From Thermothielavioides terrestris NRRL 8126 (taxonomy: Eukaryota; Ascomycota; Sordariomycetes; Sordariales; Chaetomiaceae): 64,000 bases of DNA. Where the stretch lies: contig NC_016459.1 of NCBI RefSeq assembly GCF_000226115.1, positions 2,527,501 through 2,591,500 on the forward strand, written 5' to 3'. The translations under genes were made by a program, and so were the position numbers. The notes beneath the pieces were generated by a model. It had not been told where the DNA came from. It saw only the letters and a program-made list of their open reading frames with translations, and did no database searches. Numbering within the stretch: the stretch's first letter is position 1; every line of letters begins with the position of its first letter. This document shows, one piece after another, positions 45,326 through 57,016 of this stretch.

Positions 45326-47268
45326 ACGCATCCTATCCCATATTCGGACGGCCTTGGCGCCGATGCCTCGTTGGGAGCGATCGATCGCCTGTACATATCG
45401 GAGACGCGGGGACGAGTTGGGCAGGGCGTGTACGAGAGGTTCATTTAGTCCAGGGCGGTTTGTCTCGCATCGCACAGACTAATGAGACGGGTGGAGGTGA
45501 CCATGGGATAATGGCGGGAATCGCACCATCATAGACGGGGCCTTATAGAACCTAGATCGGGGAGAAACTTCCGGGGCCGATCCGGCTGCCTCGTCGTCGG
45601 CGCTGCCGGCGCATACCTGTAACATTACCCAAGGCGACTCTTTGCTTCTGGTTCGCAAGGGGAAAACACCATCACAAAAATTTCATTTTTGTCTCTCAAC
45701 CGCTTCTCTCGTCCGGCCGGGCAAGAAATCAACGACCCAACCTCAGTCTTTGCAACGCAGCTGCAATCACTTGATGTTGCCTGAGTGTCACTGGACAACG
45801 GCATTGACGTGTTCCCCGCAAAGAGCCCGGGCAACAATTGCAAGAAGACAGCAGTACACGAGCGTTTTGAAAAGCGAACTCAAACTTCTCGAATTCCAGC
45901 CTTTTGTCAAACGCTCACCTGCGCTGACTCCACTTGGAGCGCGGGAATTTTAGACGGATTTGTGGCCCGCGATCGAGCGAGTTCCACTTTCTGCCGGGGC
46001 AGCGAGCGTTTCCCTGTGAACCTGTCGGCCAGGGGCGGGTCGCATATTTTATGCTGTCTTTCTGACGTCCGTGATGTCAAATTTTTGGTGTTGCTGTTCG
46101 TTCGTTTTCGCCAGAGTCAAGATTCGCGGCCAGAAGTGAGGTGAGGGGGAGAGAGATTGCAGCGACAGAACTGCCGAGCGGAGGGCTTCTTATTTGTGCA
46201 ATTGTGCGCGCCTTCCCCCCTTCCAGGGTTGTTCCAGCTCGCGTGAGGGGGTGACCGGTTGCCTCTGCCGGGCCGCTCCTTCCGTCTCGAACTTACCCCT
46301 CACGACCAAGGGGTACCGATTAGTCAAGGTACGGAGCACTCTGGTTACCTACATTGCTCAAAACACACCCAGCCTCAGGAGAGCAGCGATCTGCGGTGCC
46401 TCTCTGATCTTTCTGAGGATGAGGCATCTTCGCTTCCTACGTATCCCGTTGCACTGCCGAGCCACACCACTCCGCCCAGCAACAGGTTGAGCCGCGACCA
46501 ATGTTGTAGGCAAGGTCGGTTGAGCTACCGTGTACGGACCGGATAATGTTGCTCCGGGAACGTTACCAGAGGATAATGTTGCTCCGCGAAAGTTACTTGA
46601 GGATAAGAGTGTTTGAACGTTCTGTTCAACACCTGCAGAAGCACGAGAGCCAATGCCTCACCGCTCATACTACATTCGCTCGCCTACAAACTATTGACGT
46701 CCTACGGCGAGAGCAATCCATGGCAGTGTAGTCTGGGCCTGGCCCATCTACGTCAGATATGTACCCGTTTTCAGTGTCTACGGTGGACACAAGCGCGACT
46801 CCCGGATGGCCTACTATTCACGTCGCCAGGGGGCGAAGAGGTCGGGGTTCATGGGCGGGGGAGTTGTGGCCAACATCAACTTCGCTCGCCAATGCGTACC
46901 TCTGGGCCGCTTCACCATGACCGGTCTCAACTAGGGCCCAAATAGGTCAAGTAATAAAAATCCTACCCCGCGTCCCATTGTAGTGGTGCCCCGGCGACAC
47001 AAGGGGAAGTACGCGTCGCTTACCATGAATCCAAGCCCGAGCAACAGGCGTACAGTCACCCTGCGACTGCTATCGAGAAGGATACATTTGGTCTTTTGTT
47101 TGCACCGCTACGGAACGGTGTCCCGCGCCCTGCGCCCGCCCGACGGACAGGACATTCTGCCAAGCAAGTCTACCTTATCTATTCCTCTATATCGCCCGCT
47201 TTATCCCATTACTCTTCATGAACCTCGTCTCTCATCCAAGCCCGGGCAGGGTTTGGTTTGTTTGTTTT
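45326..47268. other. Intergenic between convergent ATP9 and phosphoglycerate mutase genes
   Basis: About 1.9 kb, no supported gene. Includes a tandem duplication of a 30-bp unit (46541-46570 and 46571-46600, starting GGATAATGTTGCTCCG). Confidence 0.55.
46541..46600. repeat. 30-bp tandem duplication
   Basis: Two units starting GGATAATGTTGCTCCG with four mismatches between them. No coding context. Confidence 0.9.
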
Positions 47269-49066
47269 CTACGCCTTGACCAGCAGGCTAGTACCCGTCA
47301 TCTCCGGCGGCACGGGCAGGCCCATGGCCTCGAGCACGGTGGGGGCGACGTCTCCCAGGACGCCGCCTTCCTTCTTCAGGCTCCAGCCTTCGGGGGCGTT
47401 GGCCATGATGAAGGGGACCTTGTTGGTGGTGTGCGAGGTCTTGGGCTTGCCGTCGGGGAACTTCATCTCCTCGGCGTTGCCGTGGTCGGCCGTGATGAAG
47501 AGGATGTAGCCCTCCTTCTTGCAGGCCTCGTAGATCTTGCCGATGGCCTTGTCCGTGGCCGCGCAGCCCACGATGGCGGCCTCGTACACGCCGGTGTGGC
47601 CGACCATGTCCGGGGGGGCGAAGTTGTTCATGACGAAGGGGAACCTCTGCTCCGCCAACCGCTTGCAGACCTGGTTTGCAACGCCGTCGGCGCTCATCTC
47701 GGGGGCCTTGTCGTAGGTGGGCACGCTCTTGTTCGACGGCACGAGATCCTGCGACTCGTCGCGCGTCTCGAGCGGGAAGACCTTCTCGACACCGCCGTTG
47801 AAGAAGAAGGTGACGTGGGCGTACTTCTCCGTCTCGGCGACGTGGACCTGCTCGACGCCCTGCTTGCCGAGCCACTCGGCGAGCACGTTGCCCATGTGCT
47901 GGGGCTTGAAGGCAATCTCGAACGGGTAGTCGAGCTTGTACTGCGTCATGGTGACCAGGTTGATCTTCGGGTAGGGGAAGTCGGGCTTGGGAGACCGATC
48001 GACGTCGCCGAGAAGCTGGGTGATCTGCCGGACGCGGTCAGACCGGTAGTTGAAGAAGAATACGTTATCGCCGTCTGTGGAAGGTCAGTCAAAAATGTGC
48101 CAAAGACGTGGAAAAGGGAAAGGGAGCGGCGTGTAGACGCACCCTTGATGCGGCGCTCGTCACCACCGACAATAATGGGCTTCAGGAACTCGTCCGTCTC
48201 GCCCTTCTCGTAGCGCTCCTTGACGGTCTTGACCGGGTCGTCGCTCTGCTCGCCCTCGCCGAGAACCAGGCCCTTCAGCGCGATCTCGTTCCGCTCCCAC
48301 CTCTTGTCGCGGTCCATGGCGTAGTACCGACCGACAACAGTGGCGAGCTGGCCAACGCCGATCTCCTTGGTTTTGGACAGCAGCTCCTCCATGTAGCCAG
48401 CGCCGGACTTGGGATCCGTGTCACGGCCATCGCCGAAGAAGTGAATGTAAACGTTGGGGACGCCATATTGCTTGGCCGCCTCGAGCAGGGCGTACAGATG
48501 CGTCTGCTTGGAGTGCTGAGGACATAGTCAGCGACAATTGTTCCAAGTATGCCGCCGCACCGGTTCCTGTACTGACCACACCGCCGTGGGAGATCAAGCC
48601 GCAAAGGTGAAGGCGGCCGTTGCCGTTCTTGACGGCCTCCATGACCTTCTTGATGACATCATTGCTGGCGAACTCGCCCTTCTTGATGGTCTGGTCGATG
48701 CGGACGACGTCCTGCCAGACCACGCGGCCAGCGCCGATGTTGAGATGGCCAACTTCGGAGTTGCCCATGAGGCCCTCGGGAAGGCCGACGGCGAGCGAGG
48801 ATGCCTCAAGCTCGGTGTAGCCGGTGGGGCTCTTGGAGAACTCGTCCATGACGGGGGTGTCGGCAGCAGCGATGGCATCGCCATCCTTGGGGGACTCGTC
48901 CGAGGGGATGCCCCAGCCGTCAATCACGACTAGACGGCCGCAACAGGACCATGATCAGCCATCCCAGCTCCAGGTACATCAGGAGGTAGCAGGCGACTAG
49001 TGGGCAGTCGGGACGGGAGCGGGGGCGGCGGGACGTACTCAGGCAGGCCTTGTGGTCGGGAGCCAT
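47269..49066 (-). CDS. 2,3-bisphosphoglycerate-independent phosphoglycerate mutase
   Basis: Glycolytic/gluconeogenic enzyme interconverting 3- and 2-phosphoglycerate, of the Mn-dependent alkaline-phosphatase superfamily. Exons 49066-49039, 48929-48577, 48515-48143 and 48074-47269, 519 aa, full length for the family. It starts MAPDHKACL; the first intron joins to IVIDGWGIPSDESP with the metal-binding Asp. The catalytic serine is in GLMGNSEVGHLNIGAGR. Other family blocks are CGLISHGGVHSKQTHLYALL (across an intron), HFFGDGRDTDPKSG, RYYAMDRDKRWER, DGDNVFFFNYRSDRVRQ, FVMNNFAPPDMVGHTGVYE and FITADHGNAEEM with metal ligands. Most filamentous ascomycetes use this form, whereas budding yeast uses the unrelated cofactor-dependent enzyme. 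Cytosolic. Confidence 0.97.
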
Positions 49067-50377
49067 GGCGTCGGTGCGGGGCGTGTCTCCGGTTTGGTTT
49101 GGCTGGATGGTTTGCAGTGTTCTTCGGAAGACAACGAGCAGACAGTTTTCTATGTTCGCGCCAGGCGGATCCAGTTGCGAGGAAAATAGAGGGAGAGTAA
49201 GAGCCGACAGGTCAGTCAGAATGCGGGTTGCGGGATAAAGCCAGCGAGAAAGCGAAAAAAAAAGCAACCTGCCCCTGGCTCTGGATTGTTGAGACGGGAT
49301 GGCGGGGTGCCCCGAGGGCCAGGACGCGGGGTTTCGTTCGTTATCTAATCTAGGGTGGTGTTACCGGAGTATGTACAGTGTTGGGAAAAGCACTGCCTGT
49401 ACCATGAAGTGAGATGATCAACACTTCCAATCAACTCCAGTTCAAGAACGAGAATAGAACAACGGCTTGAGGCCAGATCACTACAATAACCCGGCTCATC
49501 GGCGCCACTAATTGCAGTTGCAGCTACTGCCGCCAATGTCACATTATAGGTTCCGCCAGGGGAACACTACCTGTCCAAGGGTTTCATAGCGACTTGATTA
49601 CCAGGTAACTTACTCGCTCGGCACCTGAACCTATCTCACGGCGACCTAAATCATCCGAGTCCGGGTGAGAGTGGGCTGATTCCGAGTCCTCGCCGGGCTC
49701 TGGGGCCTGCTCTCGCGGACCGGGCTGCGTCAATACCACGGTTCTGGTCGGCCTACCCGTGCGGCAAGTCCTGCGAGGCTTGTATGTGTCCGGCCTGGAA
49801 AGAGCCAGTCTCAGCATTCTTTCTCATGATGTTTGAATGAAGTCAGGTTGCTGCTCAAGGCTAAGGTATACCTATCAACTATCCATACACTGCCAGAGCA
49901 CAATGCTGAGGGCGTAAAATAGGACAGAGTAAGGGTGCAGCCCGCCAAAATTGTGCACGATACATCAGAAATGGTTGCGCTATATGACCATGTGTGGATG
50001 GTAATAGCGATGAATTCGTGCAAGATATTCTGGTTTGGGGCTCAATATATCAGCAAGTTCATATCCCAGACTTTTGAGAGGAATCAAGCTGCTCTGGTTT
50101 GTCAACAGCAGTTGTCAAAGATCAGCACAGTGCAGTATACAGTGCACCTCAACCATTGAGACCTGAGATGGGCACCTACCAAGCCTGCAGCACAACGCAC
50201 CTGAATGATACGATACCATCCTGAACCGCCTGAACAGTGAGTTCTTCGCACACAACCTACCTTTCCTGACGCACACAATATTCTGGAGGCTTTACTAGGG
50301 AACAACCTAACTCGAAGAGCCAACCATCTTCAGACCGGAAATCACAGTCCCGCCAGTTCAAGAATCCAGCAACAATT
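49067..50377. other. Divergent intergenic region (phosphoglycerate mutase / MED9)
   Basis: About 1.3 kb. No supported gene; a 77-codon frame at 49584-49817 (minus) is Pro/Arg/Asp-rich but unrecognised. Confidence 0.5.
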
Positions 50378-51013
50378 ATGGCTAGCCAGCCGCTGCCGAC
50401 GGGCCTCTCCCCGGACGCAGTCGACACCCTCAGCGAGCTCACATGGTTGCTCACCCGCCTGCGAAACTCCCAACGGCAAACATCCGCCTCCACCACTGCA
50501 CCCACAGCCGGCAACACAACAACAACAACAACAGGTCCCGGCATCCCTCCCACAGCCGCACCAACCGCCACAGCCATTTCAACCCCGACCCCAACATCAG
50601 GTCCGGTTCCCCCAGGCGTAACCGGCACCACCCCTCTCCCCACCACCACCGCCACCAGCACACAACCGCAACAACAACCACAACCCCACCTTCCACCCCA
50701 GCAACAGCAACAACAGCAGCCCCCCGCCGCCCCCTCGCCCGCGCCGGCGCCGCCAGTGACGCCCAAGGACGTGGCCGTGGCGGCAGACCGGATCAAGCAC
50801 AAGCTGCAGCGGGCGCGGGCGGCGCTGGCGGGGGCGGGGGACGCGCGGCGCGGGGTGGGCGCGCAGGCTAGCGAGCTGCGGGCGCTGGCGGCGCGGCGGG
50901 CGGCGCAGGCGGGGATGCTGGCGCGGGCGCAGGCGGAGGGGCTCGTTTTCGTCAGCGGGGGGTCTACCCCTGGGACTGGGACGGGGGCGGGGGAGGGGAT
51001 GGTGGTTGACTAG
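50378..51013 (+). CDS. MED9: Mediator complex subunit 9 (Med9/Cse2-like)
   Basis: 211-aa single-exon protein. It begins MASQPLPTGLSPDAVDTLSE followed by LTWLLTRLRNSQ, the fungal Med9 N-terminal helix. A low-complexity Thr/Pro/Gln insert of about 90 residues follows. The Med9 coiled-coil domain then starts at TPKDVAVAADRIKHKLQRAR and continues through ELRALAARRAAQAGMLARAQ. Med9 lies in the middle module of Mediator, next to Med4 and Med7, and helps contact RNA polymerase II. The C-terminal third is extremely GC-rich. Assignment rests on the N-terminal helix plus the DRIKHKLQRAR block. Confidence 0.85.
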   Translation: MASQPLPTGLSPDAVDTLSELTWLLTRLRNSQRQTSASTTAPTAGNTTTTTTGPGIPPTAAPTATAISTPTPTSGPVPPGVTGTTPLPTTTATSTQPQQQPQPHLPPQQQQQQQPPAAPSPAPAPPVTPKDVAVAADRIKHKLQRARAALAGAGDARRGVGAQASELRALAARRAAQAGMLARAQAEGLVFVSGGSTPGTGTGAGEGMVVD

Positions 51014-51419
51014 GTAGGACGGACGGTGAGGAAAGGAGGCGGAGGAGAGGAAGGGGGGGTGTGGTTTAGTGGATTTTATTTTGCGGGTCAGGTCAGGAGG
51101 GTGGCAGGATATGGAGTTGATTTTGCTGTGGTTCGGTTTCCTCAGGGCTGTCCGGGGAGTGTGCAAAACAGGAATCGTTATAGCGTCGAGGACGACGATG
51201 GGCTTGATGCATCGGGATGGCGTTAGGACAACGACGTAATACACTCGGGCACACACCAAACCACGCCAGACTCGGCTGCCCTCACAAACCAAGCGTCCAC
51301 CCAGGACGGGAAATCATCGTTGGCTGTATCTAGCCACTGCAGCTGCTAAACAGGCACGCCCACTTTGCGGCGTTCACAGCGATGCTCCGTCTTAGAGAAC
51401 ATGTTTCACCAGCCCTTGC
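51014..51419. other. Intergenic between convergent MED9 and TBCC genes
   Basis: About 400 bp of 3' flanks; nothing notable. Confidence 0.6.
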
Positions 51420-52740
51420 CTAAGTGCCCTTTCCGATCCCCAGCATCCGCAGCGTGTCGTCGACTGCAACCGCCGGGCCGCCCGCCAGCGCCTGCTTCCA
51501 GACATCGCCCGGGATGGCCTCCGACTCCGGCAGCAAGCTCCAATTGGGCGACGCCGTCGTCTTCAGCCACTTGAAGTCGTCGACCTGGTCAAACAGGTTG
51601 GTCTCGCCCTTTTCCTTGTCCGTTAACTGCACACAGACACTGTCAGCACATCCTTTCTCGCGAACAATAAACGAAATGGAAGATGGATCGGCCAAACTCA
51701 CATAAGCCTCAGGCGCCCTGGCGAACCGCACGCCCTTGCAGTTCTCAATGATGGGCCGGCTGACGCAGTGCAGGTAGAAGACCACGTTCTCGCAGTCGTG
51801 GATGCGCACCTGGCGGGCGGCGACCACGACCGCGCTGTCGCGCACGCGCGTAACGAACACGGGCCCGTCGACGTGGCCGGCCGCGATGGCGCAGCCCGAT
51901 ATGTCGAGCAGCACCAGGCTCGCAAAGGGACTGCCTCCTGCCGCCGTGGTCGGAGCCGTCATGTCGATCACGCACCGGTTGAGGTCGAGCAACGAGCCGG
52001 CCGAGGTGGCGTGCGACGCCGACGCCGGCACAACGATGTGCACGCCGCTGTGGCCCGACAGCATGATGTCGCGCGCCGTCGAGAAGCTCGGCCTGCGGAC
52101 GCCGAGGCTGCTGGCGCCGCTTCGGGTCTGGTTGGTGATCTCAGCGTTGTAGTTCTTGCTACCGGTGGCGGTGGCACTGTCGTTGCTCTTCAAGTTGTTG
52201 TTGTCATTGTCATTGCTGCTGGAGGTCGGGGCAGCACCAGCAGAGTCCTTAACATCTGCCGGCTTGGAAGTGGAGGAGGAAGCAGCGCCATCTGCGACAG
52301 GGTTGGCCGGGGTGGCAGTCGGGTTCAGGCGCCGGGTATCGGGTTTGGCTGTGGCCGCAGTGGCGTTGCCGGTGCGGTGCTTGAACTGGAAGCGGTTCCG
52401 CGGTGCGAACTGGGCTGTTGTTTTGTTGAGCTTGTCCCGGAGGTCCTTGACGGCCTCGGAGTAGGTGCGCTGGTCGTAGGCGGGCAGGAAGTCGGCCGCG
52501 TCGGCCACCCGGTTAGAAAGTTGAGAGATGCCGCTCAGGACGTGGTCGACCGCATCCTGCTGCTCGCCGCCAACAGTTGAGAAGCTGGGCAGCAGATCGA
52601 TCTGCTCCTGGAGGCCTGGGATTATTTCGTAAGTAAGGTAACGGATCATATAAGTCGACTGGAGCGCCAGTGATGGACGTACTTGCAACCGAGATTTGGA
52701 ACTGGCGATGGAATCGCTCGGGAGTATCCTCGGTCTCCAT
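51420..52740 (-). CDS. Tubulin-folding cofactor C (TBCC domain protein)
   Basis: Tubulin chaperone that, with cofactors D and E, releases folded alpha/beta-tubulin and acts as a GTPase activator for tubulin or Arl2. Exons 52740-52683, 52615-51702 and 51626-51420, 392 aa. It starts METEDTPERFHRQFQISVA; splicing gives SLQEQIDLLPSFSTVGGEQQ, the N-terminal spectrin-like helices. A Ser/Thr/Asn-rich linker leads to the C-CAP/TBCC beta-helix: AGSLLDLNRCVIDMT, LVLLDISGCAIAAGHVDGPV, RQVRIHDCENVVFYLHCVSR, PIIENCKGVRFARAPEAY. The RxHxC-type Arg expected for GAP activity is present in RQVRIHDC. The last intron (gtgagt...tgtgcag, with CTGAC) is 75 nt and open in frame, so gene finders may retain it. The last exon gives LTDKEKGETNLFDQVDDFKW. 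Confidence 0.93.
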
Positions 52741-54151
52741 CGGGCTCGATGCGCCGTGTGCCAGTGAAATTTGGGATCACGGCGTGCGGTTCTCCGTCCT
52801 AGGTGCTCGCGATTGCTCAAGAGCAGTTTGTTGTGGAGTGTTCTTTTGGGAAGAAGAACGTGGCGGTCAAGCCTGAGAAACAATGTCAAGATCGGCTGCA
52901 GACAGAAAAGAAGAAAAAATTGCCTTTTCACTAGGATGCTTCAAGACATACATACCTATGCTCTCTCAAAGAAAATGAGCGGCCTAATGATCGTGTAAGT
53001 CTTCTCATAAGAACAAACGAGTGTGACGACATACCCCAGGTCCAACCCGCACGACGCTGTGAAGCAGTGTCCAATACGGACCGGGAGTACCTTTCAGGGT
53101 CTCGATAGCTTAGCGCTAGAAGCCCAACTCCACACAACCACGAGCCAAGGTTGCACAGGCATGCGGATAGGAGGGGAAGGTTCCAGCTAGTGTCGGTAGC
53201 GCAGCAAGTGGGGAAGGAATACACTGGGCGAGCTTGACCTGGCAACGACCGCGTTCAACTCGCAATCTGCTTGGACCCTGGACCTGAGAGATGGGACGAA
53301 CTGGGAGATGCTTGCTCGGGTGTTTTTTGCAGCAACTGTCCTGCCTGCCTGCCACAGGTTGGATTTCCAGCCACGTAACGATGCGCATCATGCTGTGCTG
53401 TGGTCCTTGACCCCGTAACTTGCCCAAACTGTACCACGGGAGCCACATGGAGTTCACCAAGGCATCTAACTAACATTACCTTAACTACCCCGAGCAGTTT
53501 GGTTCTTTGAAGACTTCCCGGCATCCTTGGCCGAGTGCCATCTCCCCGCAGCTCCCCTTCCCCCGCACCCCGGCATCTGCACGAGCTAGTGTAGCTGCCG
53601 GGCCCCGAGCGAATGGGACCTCCTTGCTCAGCCCTGCCAAGCTGGGTCCGGACATCCCGGCCTGTGATCAACGGGCCCCGGTGACGTCGTCGTGCGTTTT
53701 CAGGGTGCATTCTGTCCCTGTGTGTGCGCTGAAAGCCCGTTGAGCTCCCGACCGATTCATGCGGGAAACCCGTCCGTCCCGTCTCCAGCCGAATATCCGC
53801 TTTCCAGCTGCCTAAATAAATGACTTGCATCGGAGAGAGCTCGGGGATCGACATTGGGATGTCGAGCCATCCAGAGGAGAGAGAGAGGGAGGGAGAGACA
53901 TATCGGCCAAGCAAGGTTAGCAGGGTCGCGAAATGCAAAGATCGCCCCCCGCGTGCCAAGGTCAGCTACACACCATGTGCATACACTAGGGACCCTGCGG
54001 AGGTCGATCCCTGGAAGTTATCGCCGAATCGCCAGTTCCATCACCGAGCGCAGCTCAGCCCCCGAGGCACAGCACACACAGCTAAAAGGGCGACCTCACT
54101 CATAAAGAACATCTTCTTTTTTTACTCTAATTGTATGCTTAGATCAGATAT
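52741..54151. other. Intergenic: TBCC promoter and GPI1 3' flank
   Basis: About 1.4 kb. A GA-rich run lies at about 53875-53900. The 235-codon frame at 53255-53959 (minus) lacks recognisable domains. Confidence 0.5.
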
Positions 54152-56561
54152 CTACCCATATCCCCGCGCCCTCCGCCCGCCGTGGTTGCTGGGGAACTTA
54201 TTCCCGTTCGCCAGGACGGGCACCTGCACCGGCGGCATCCTCTTCTTGGGCGTTGGCAGCGAGTTGACCGCGTTCCACATCTCCAAGACGCCGGCCCTCC
54301 GCGCCGGGAGCATGCTGTACTGGAGGCTGTAAAGGTTCTTGCGGTTCAGCGGCGGGACGAACTGGCCCGTGAGCAGGCACAGCAGCACGCGCGGCGCGAG
54401 GTAGTGTTTGCGGATCCGGTGGCCCATCTGGAAATACTGGTGGAACATGGCTTTGAAGCTCAGGGGCACCGACTGCAGGCCTGTCAGTTTGAAACTCCCA
54501 CGCTCTCTTGAATGAAGCCCGAGTTCAGGTTTGCTTACCTTGAGGTATATTACGGAGGTCGAGGACTGTTGTTTGAGTGTATCTGTACTGGAATGTCTAA
54601 AGTCTGGGGTATCTCGAAGTTCAAAACGAATGCCTCCTGTGACCTGTGTCAGCCAGCGCTCCCCGCGACAGTCGGCTGGCTTGCCGCGTTCGTCTCGCCC
54701 CTTACCTGGGAGCCTCCCAGGATCCTTGATCCGAAGCATAAGGGCGAAAAGCGGGAAATGGTTCAAGCAGGAAAGCATGGTGTCGAAGACGGCCTTCAGA
54801 GAGATGATGACCATCCGCGCGATGGCAAAATTGAGGTAGAAGACGACCACCGTGGGCAGCAGAAAGGACAGAAGGGTGAAGAGGATGGTCCCGACGAGAA
54901 GCTGGTCCAGGTCGTAATCGCACGAGTCGATACGGTTCCTGAGCACGTTGTGCTTCTTACCCCGGAAGAGGTGAAACAGCGATATCAAAATATTCAGCTG
55001 CCAGTGGTAGATGCGGGCCGACGCGAGGTAGAACGAGTAGATGTGCACCGTCAAGATGGAGAGCATGTCCGAGAAGAGGGCTATCGGCATGCTGGCGCCG
55101 GCGAAGCTGGAGAATCCGATGAACCAGATGATGTGCGGGAGGATGGGACGCAGTGCCTCAATGCAGCCTGGGGGTTGCCGACGTCAGCGGTCGAAGAATA
55201 TAGGCACCGCTGGGGGGAAAATGGCATACTTGACCAGTAGTCAATAACCCATAAGAACAGGTCTCCGAGGAACGCCGCTAGCTCGTTGTTCAGCTTCAGT
55301 CCCGCCGGCCAACCCATGAGCCAAGAGATGCTGCTCTGCAGCGCTTCGACGGTGTACTGGGTGAGGAGCTGGCTGATCTGCTCGGCGACCCAGCCGGCGT
55401 TGTCGATGATGTACGATCCCAACGCGATGCCGATAATCACGTCGTTGGCGACCAGCCAGAGGCTGTTGTAGAACCGGATGTAGTCTGGGTGGCTCGTTGT
55501 CACGCTCTCCCAGTCATTCTTCCTGAGCCGCAGCGTGACGTATTGCATCGGCCAGTAGCAGAACTGCTGCAGCCGGATCTCGACCTGCTGCGCAGTGGCC
55601 GAGATGTCCTTCAAGGCGGCGTACTTTGGCCGAGCCCGCCACTCCAAGATGCGCAGGAGCACCTCGGCCGCTACCCGGTGAGCCATCAACACCATGACGA
55701 ACAGCCGCTTGATGACGGGCCAAACATAGACGGTGAACTGGTCCCATAACCAAACCAGCAGCATGTCCCGCGCCGTTGTCGCCGATTCAACGACCCTCTC
55801 CGAGACACTCAGGCTCCTCTTCGGACGCGTGCCGATGCGAGAGACGTTCTTCTGGAGCAGCTGCTCGAGTTCCCAAGCCCAGTTAATTTGGTTCACGATC
55901 GTGGCGAGAGCCTTTTCCTTTGCCGAGGGAACGCGCTTGAAAATGGAATGCTGCTTGAGCTTTTCGACCAGTTGCCTCTTCTGCTCCTTCGCCTTACGCT
56001 CCTCCTTCTCGTCGTCATCCTCGCTGCCATCAAGAGCCTCGTGCCTGAAGCTGTCGTGCTTGTCGCCCAGCGCAAGCTCGATCGGGTTCAACGAGATGTA
56101 CTGCATTCTCCCGGGCAAAGGCCTCTCGAAGAGAATAAGTTGGATGCTCGAGGCTCGAGAACACGTGACGGCAGGGACGCGCCGGCCAGGACCTATCGTA
56201 ACACGAATCCATGAGGGATCGAGCTCAACTGACTCGGGAGCGTTGGATAGCCCGAGCACATGGATCGAGGATTGACCGCACAGCTCATAGATGCGGCTGA
56301 CGGGATGGGGAGCGTCACGGAGGAGGGCGCCGATCTTGAGAGCGAACTCAACATTCCGCGGCTAGCAAAGCGTCAGCCAGCAATGCTCCCATCTGTCGCG
56401 GGGGCATCAGGGCGCAGATCACACACCTCCACCTCTTCCAGAATCGCCAGGACGAAGACGTCCAGGTCGGAGTTCCTCCACCCCACCACCACCCCACGGA
56501 GGTCGGACCGCGGCAGGTCAGCGGGCCAGAACACGCGCATCAAGCCATCATGCTTTGGCAT
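54152..56561 (-). CDS. GPI1: GPI-GlcNAc transferase complex subunit Gpi1 (PIG-Q)
   Basis: Subunit of the ER complex that adds GlcNAc to phosphatidylinositol, the first step of GPI-anchor synthesis. Five exons: 56561-56427, 56361-55230, 55167-54706, 54636-54539 and 54472-54152, 715 aa. The N-terminus MPKHDGLMRVFWPADLPRS followed by VVVGWRNSDLDVFVLAILEE is characteristic. Membrane part: IRFYNSLWLVANDVIIGIAL, GDLFLWVIDYWSSCIEALRP (across an intron), IALFSDMLSILTVHIYSFYL, LNILISLFHLFRGKKHNVLR and TILFTLLSFLLPTVVVFYLN. The C-terminal family blocks are RIKDPGRLPGGIRFELRD, LKSVPLSFKAMFHQYFQMGH and LLCLLTGQFVPPLNRKNLYS. Two acceptors were chosen by frame: at 54637 the nearer cacag would bring an early stop, and at 54473 the upstream gacag would too. 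Confidence 0.95.
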
Positions 56562-56589
56562 GTCAGACAGCAGAGGCGCGGGCAAGCAG

Positions 56590-57016
56590 CTAGAAAGAAC
56601 CCCGCCGTCTCAGTTGTTCTCTGGCCGAGATGCCGGGCCCGGTCGAACGTGGATGCTGGGACGAGGCGGGATCAGCGGGGGACGATCCAGGGCAGGGCGG
56701 GATGAGAACGGAGCAGGGCGACATTTGCCATACCAGGTTCGTCTCGCGAGCGGCGAGGCGCTCCACGGGGATGAAGATAAGCAGGAAGGCCAGGCTGAGC
56801 ACGGCGAAGCCTTTGGCGGCGCGAGCCTGCGCAGGAGCAGCAACGCTGGGTCAGCAGGGAGCAAAACCGACTTCCGCCAAGAGTCCACCAACTCACAACC
56901 ACTCCGTAGTTCCAGGCGAAAATTGCAAGCTCATAGAGGCGGGTGACGAGGTCCCATCGAGCGGTGATGTAGCCTGCTACAAAGATGCCAAGAGTGACGA
57001 CGGAGAAGGCGTGCAT
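56590..57016 (-). CDS. Small two-TM membrane protein of unknown function, upstream of GPI1
   Basis: Proposed three-exon gene: 57016-56897, 56826-56734 and 56655-56590, 92 aa. Exon 1: MHAFSVVTLGIFVAGYITAR, then WDLVTRLYELAIFAWNYGVV; exon 2: ARAAKGFAVLSLAFLLIFIP, then VERLAARETNL. These form two hydrophobic segments separated by a charged helix. Intron 1 has GTGAGT, CTGAC and gcgcag. Intron 2 (GTATGG...cgtcccag) is a multiple of three and open, so its removal is inferred. I recognise no named family. The stop codon lies only 28 bp before the GPI1 ATG on the same strand, unusually close for a fungal genome, so a shared transcript or a leader role is possible. Confidence 0.55.

Noticed and set aside
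49584..49817. 77-codon Pro/Arg/Asp-rich frame, minus strand
   Set aside because: Possible small gene but no family recognised and no clear splice partners.
53255..53959. 235-codon frame, minus strand
   Set aside because: No domain, lies between TBCC and GPI1 where promoter and 3' flanks are expected.
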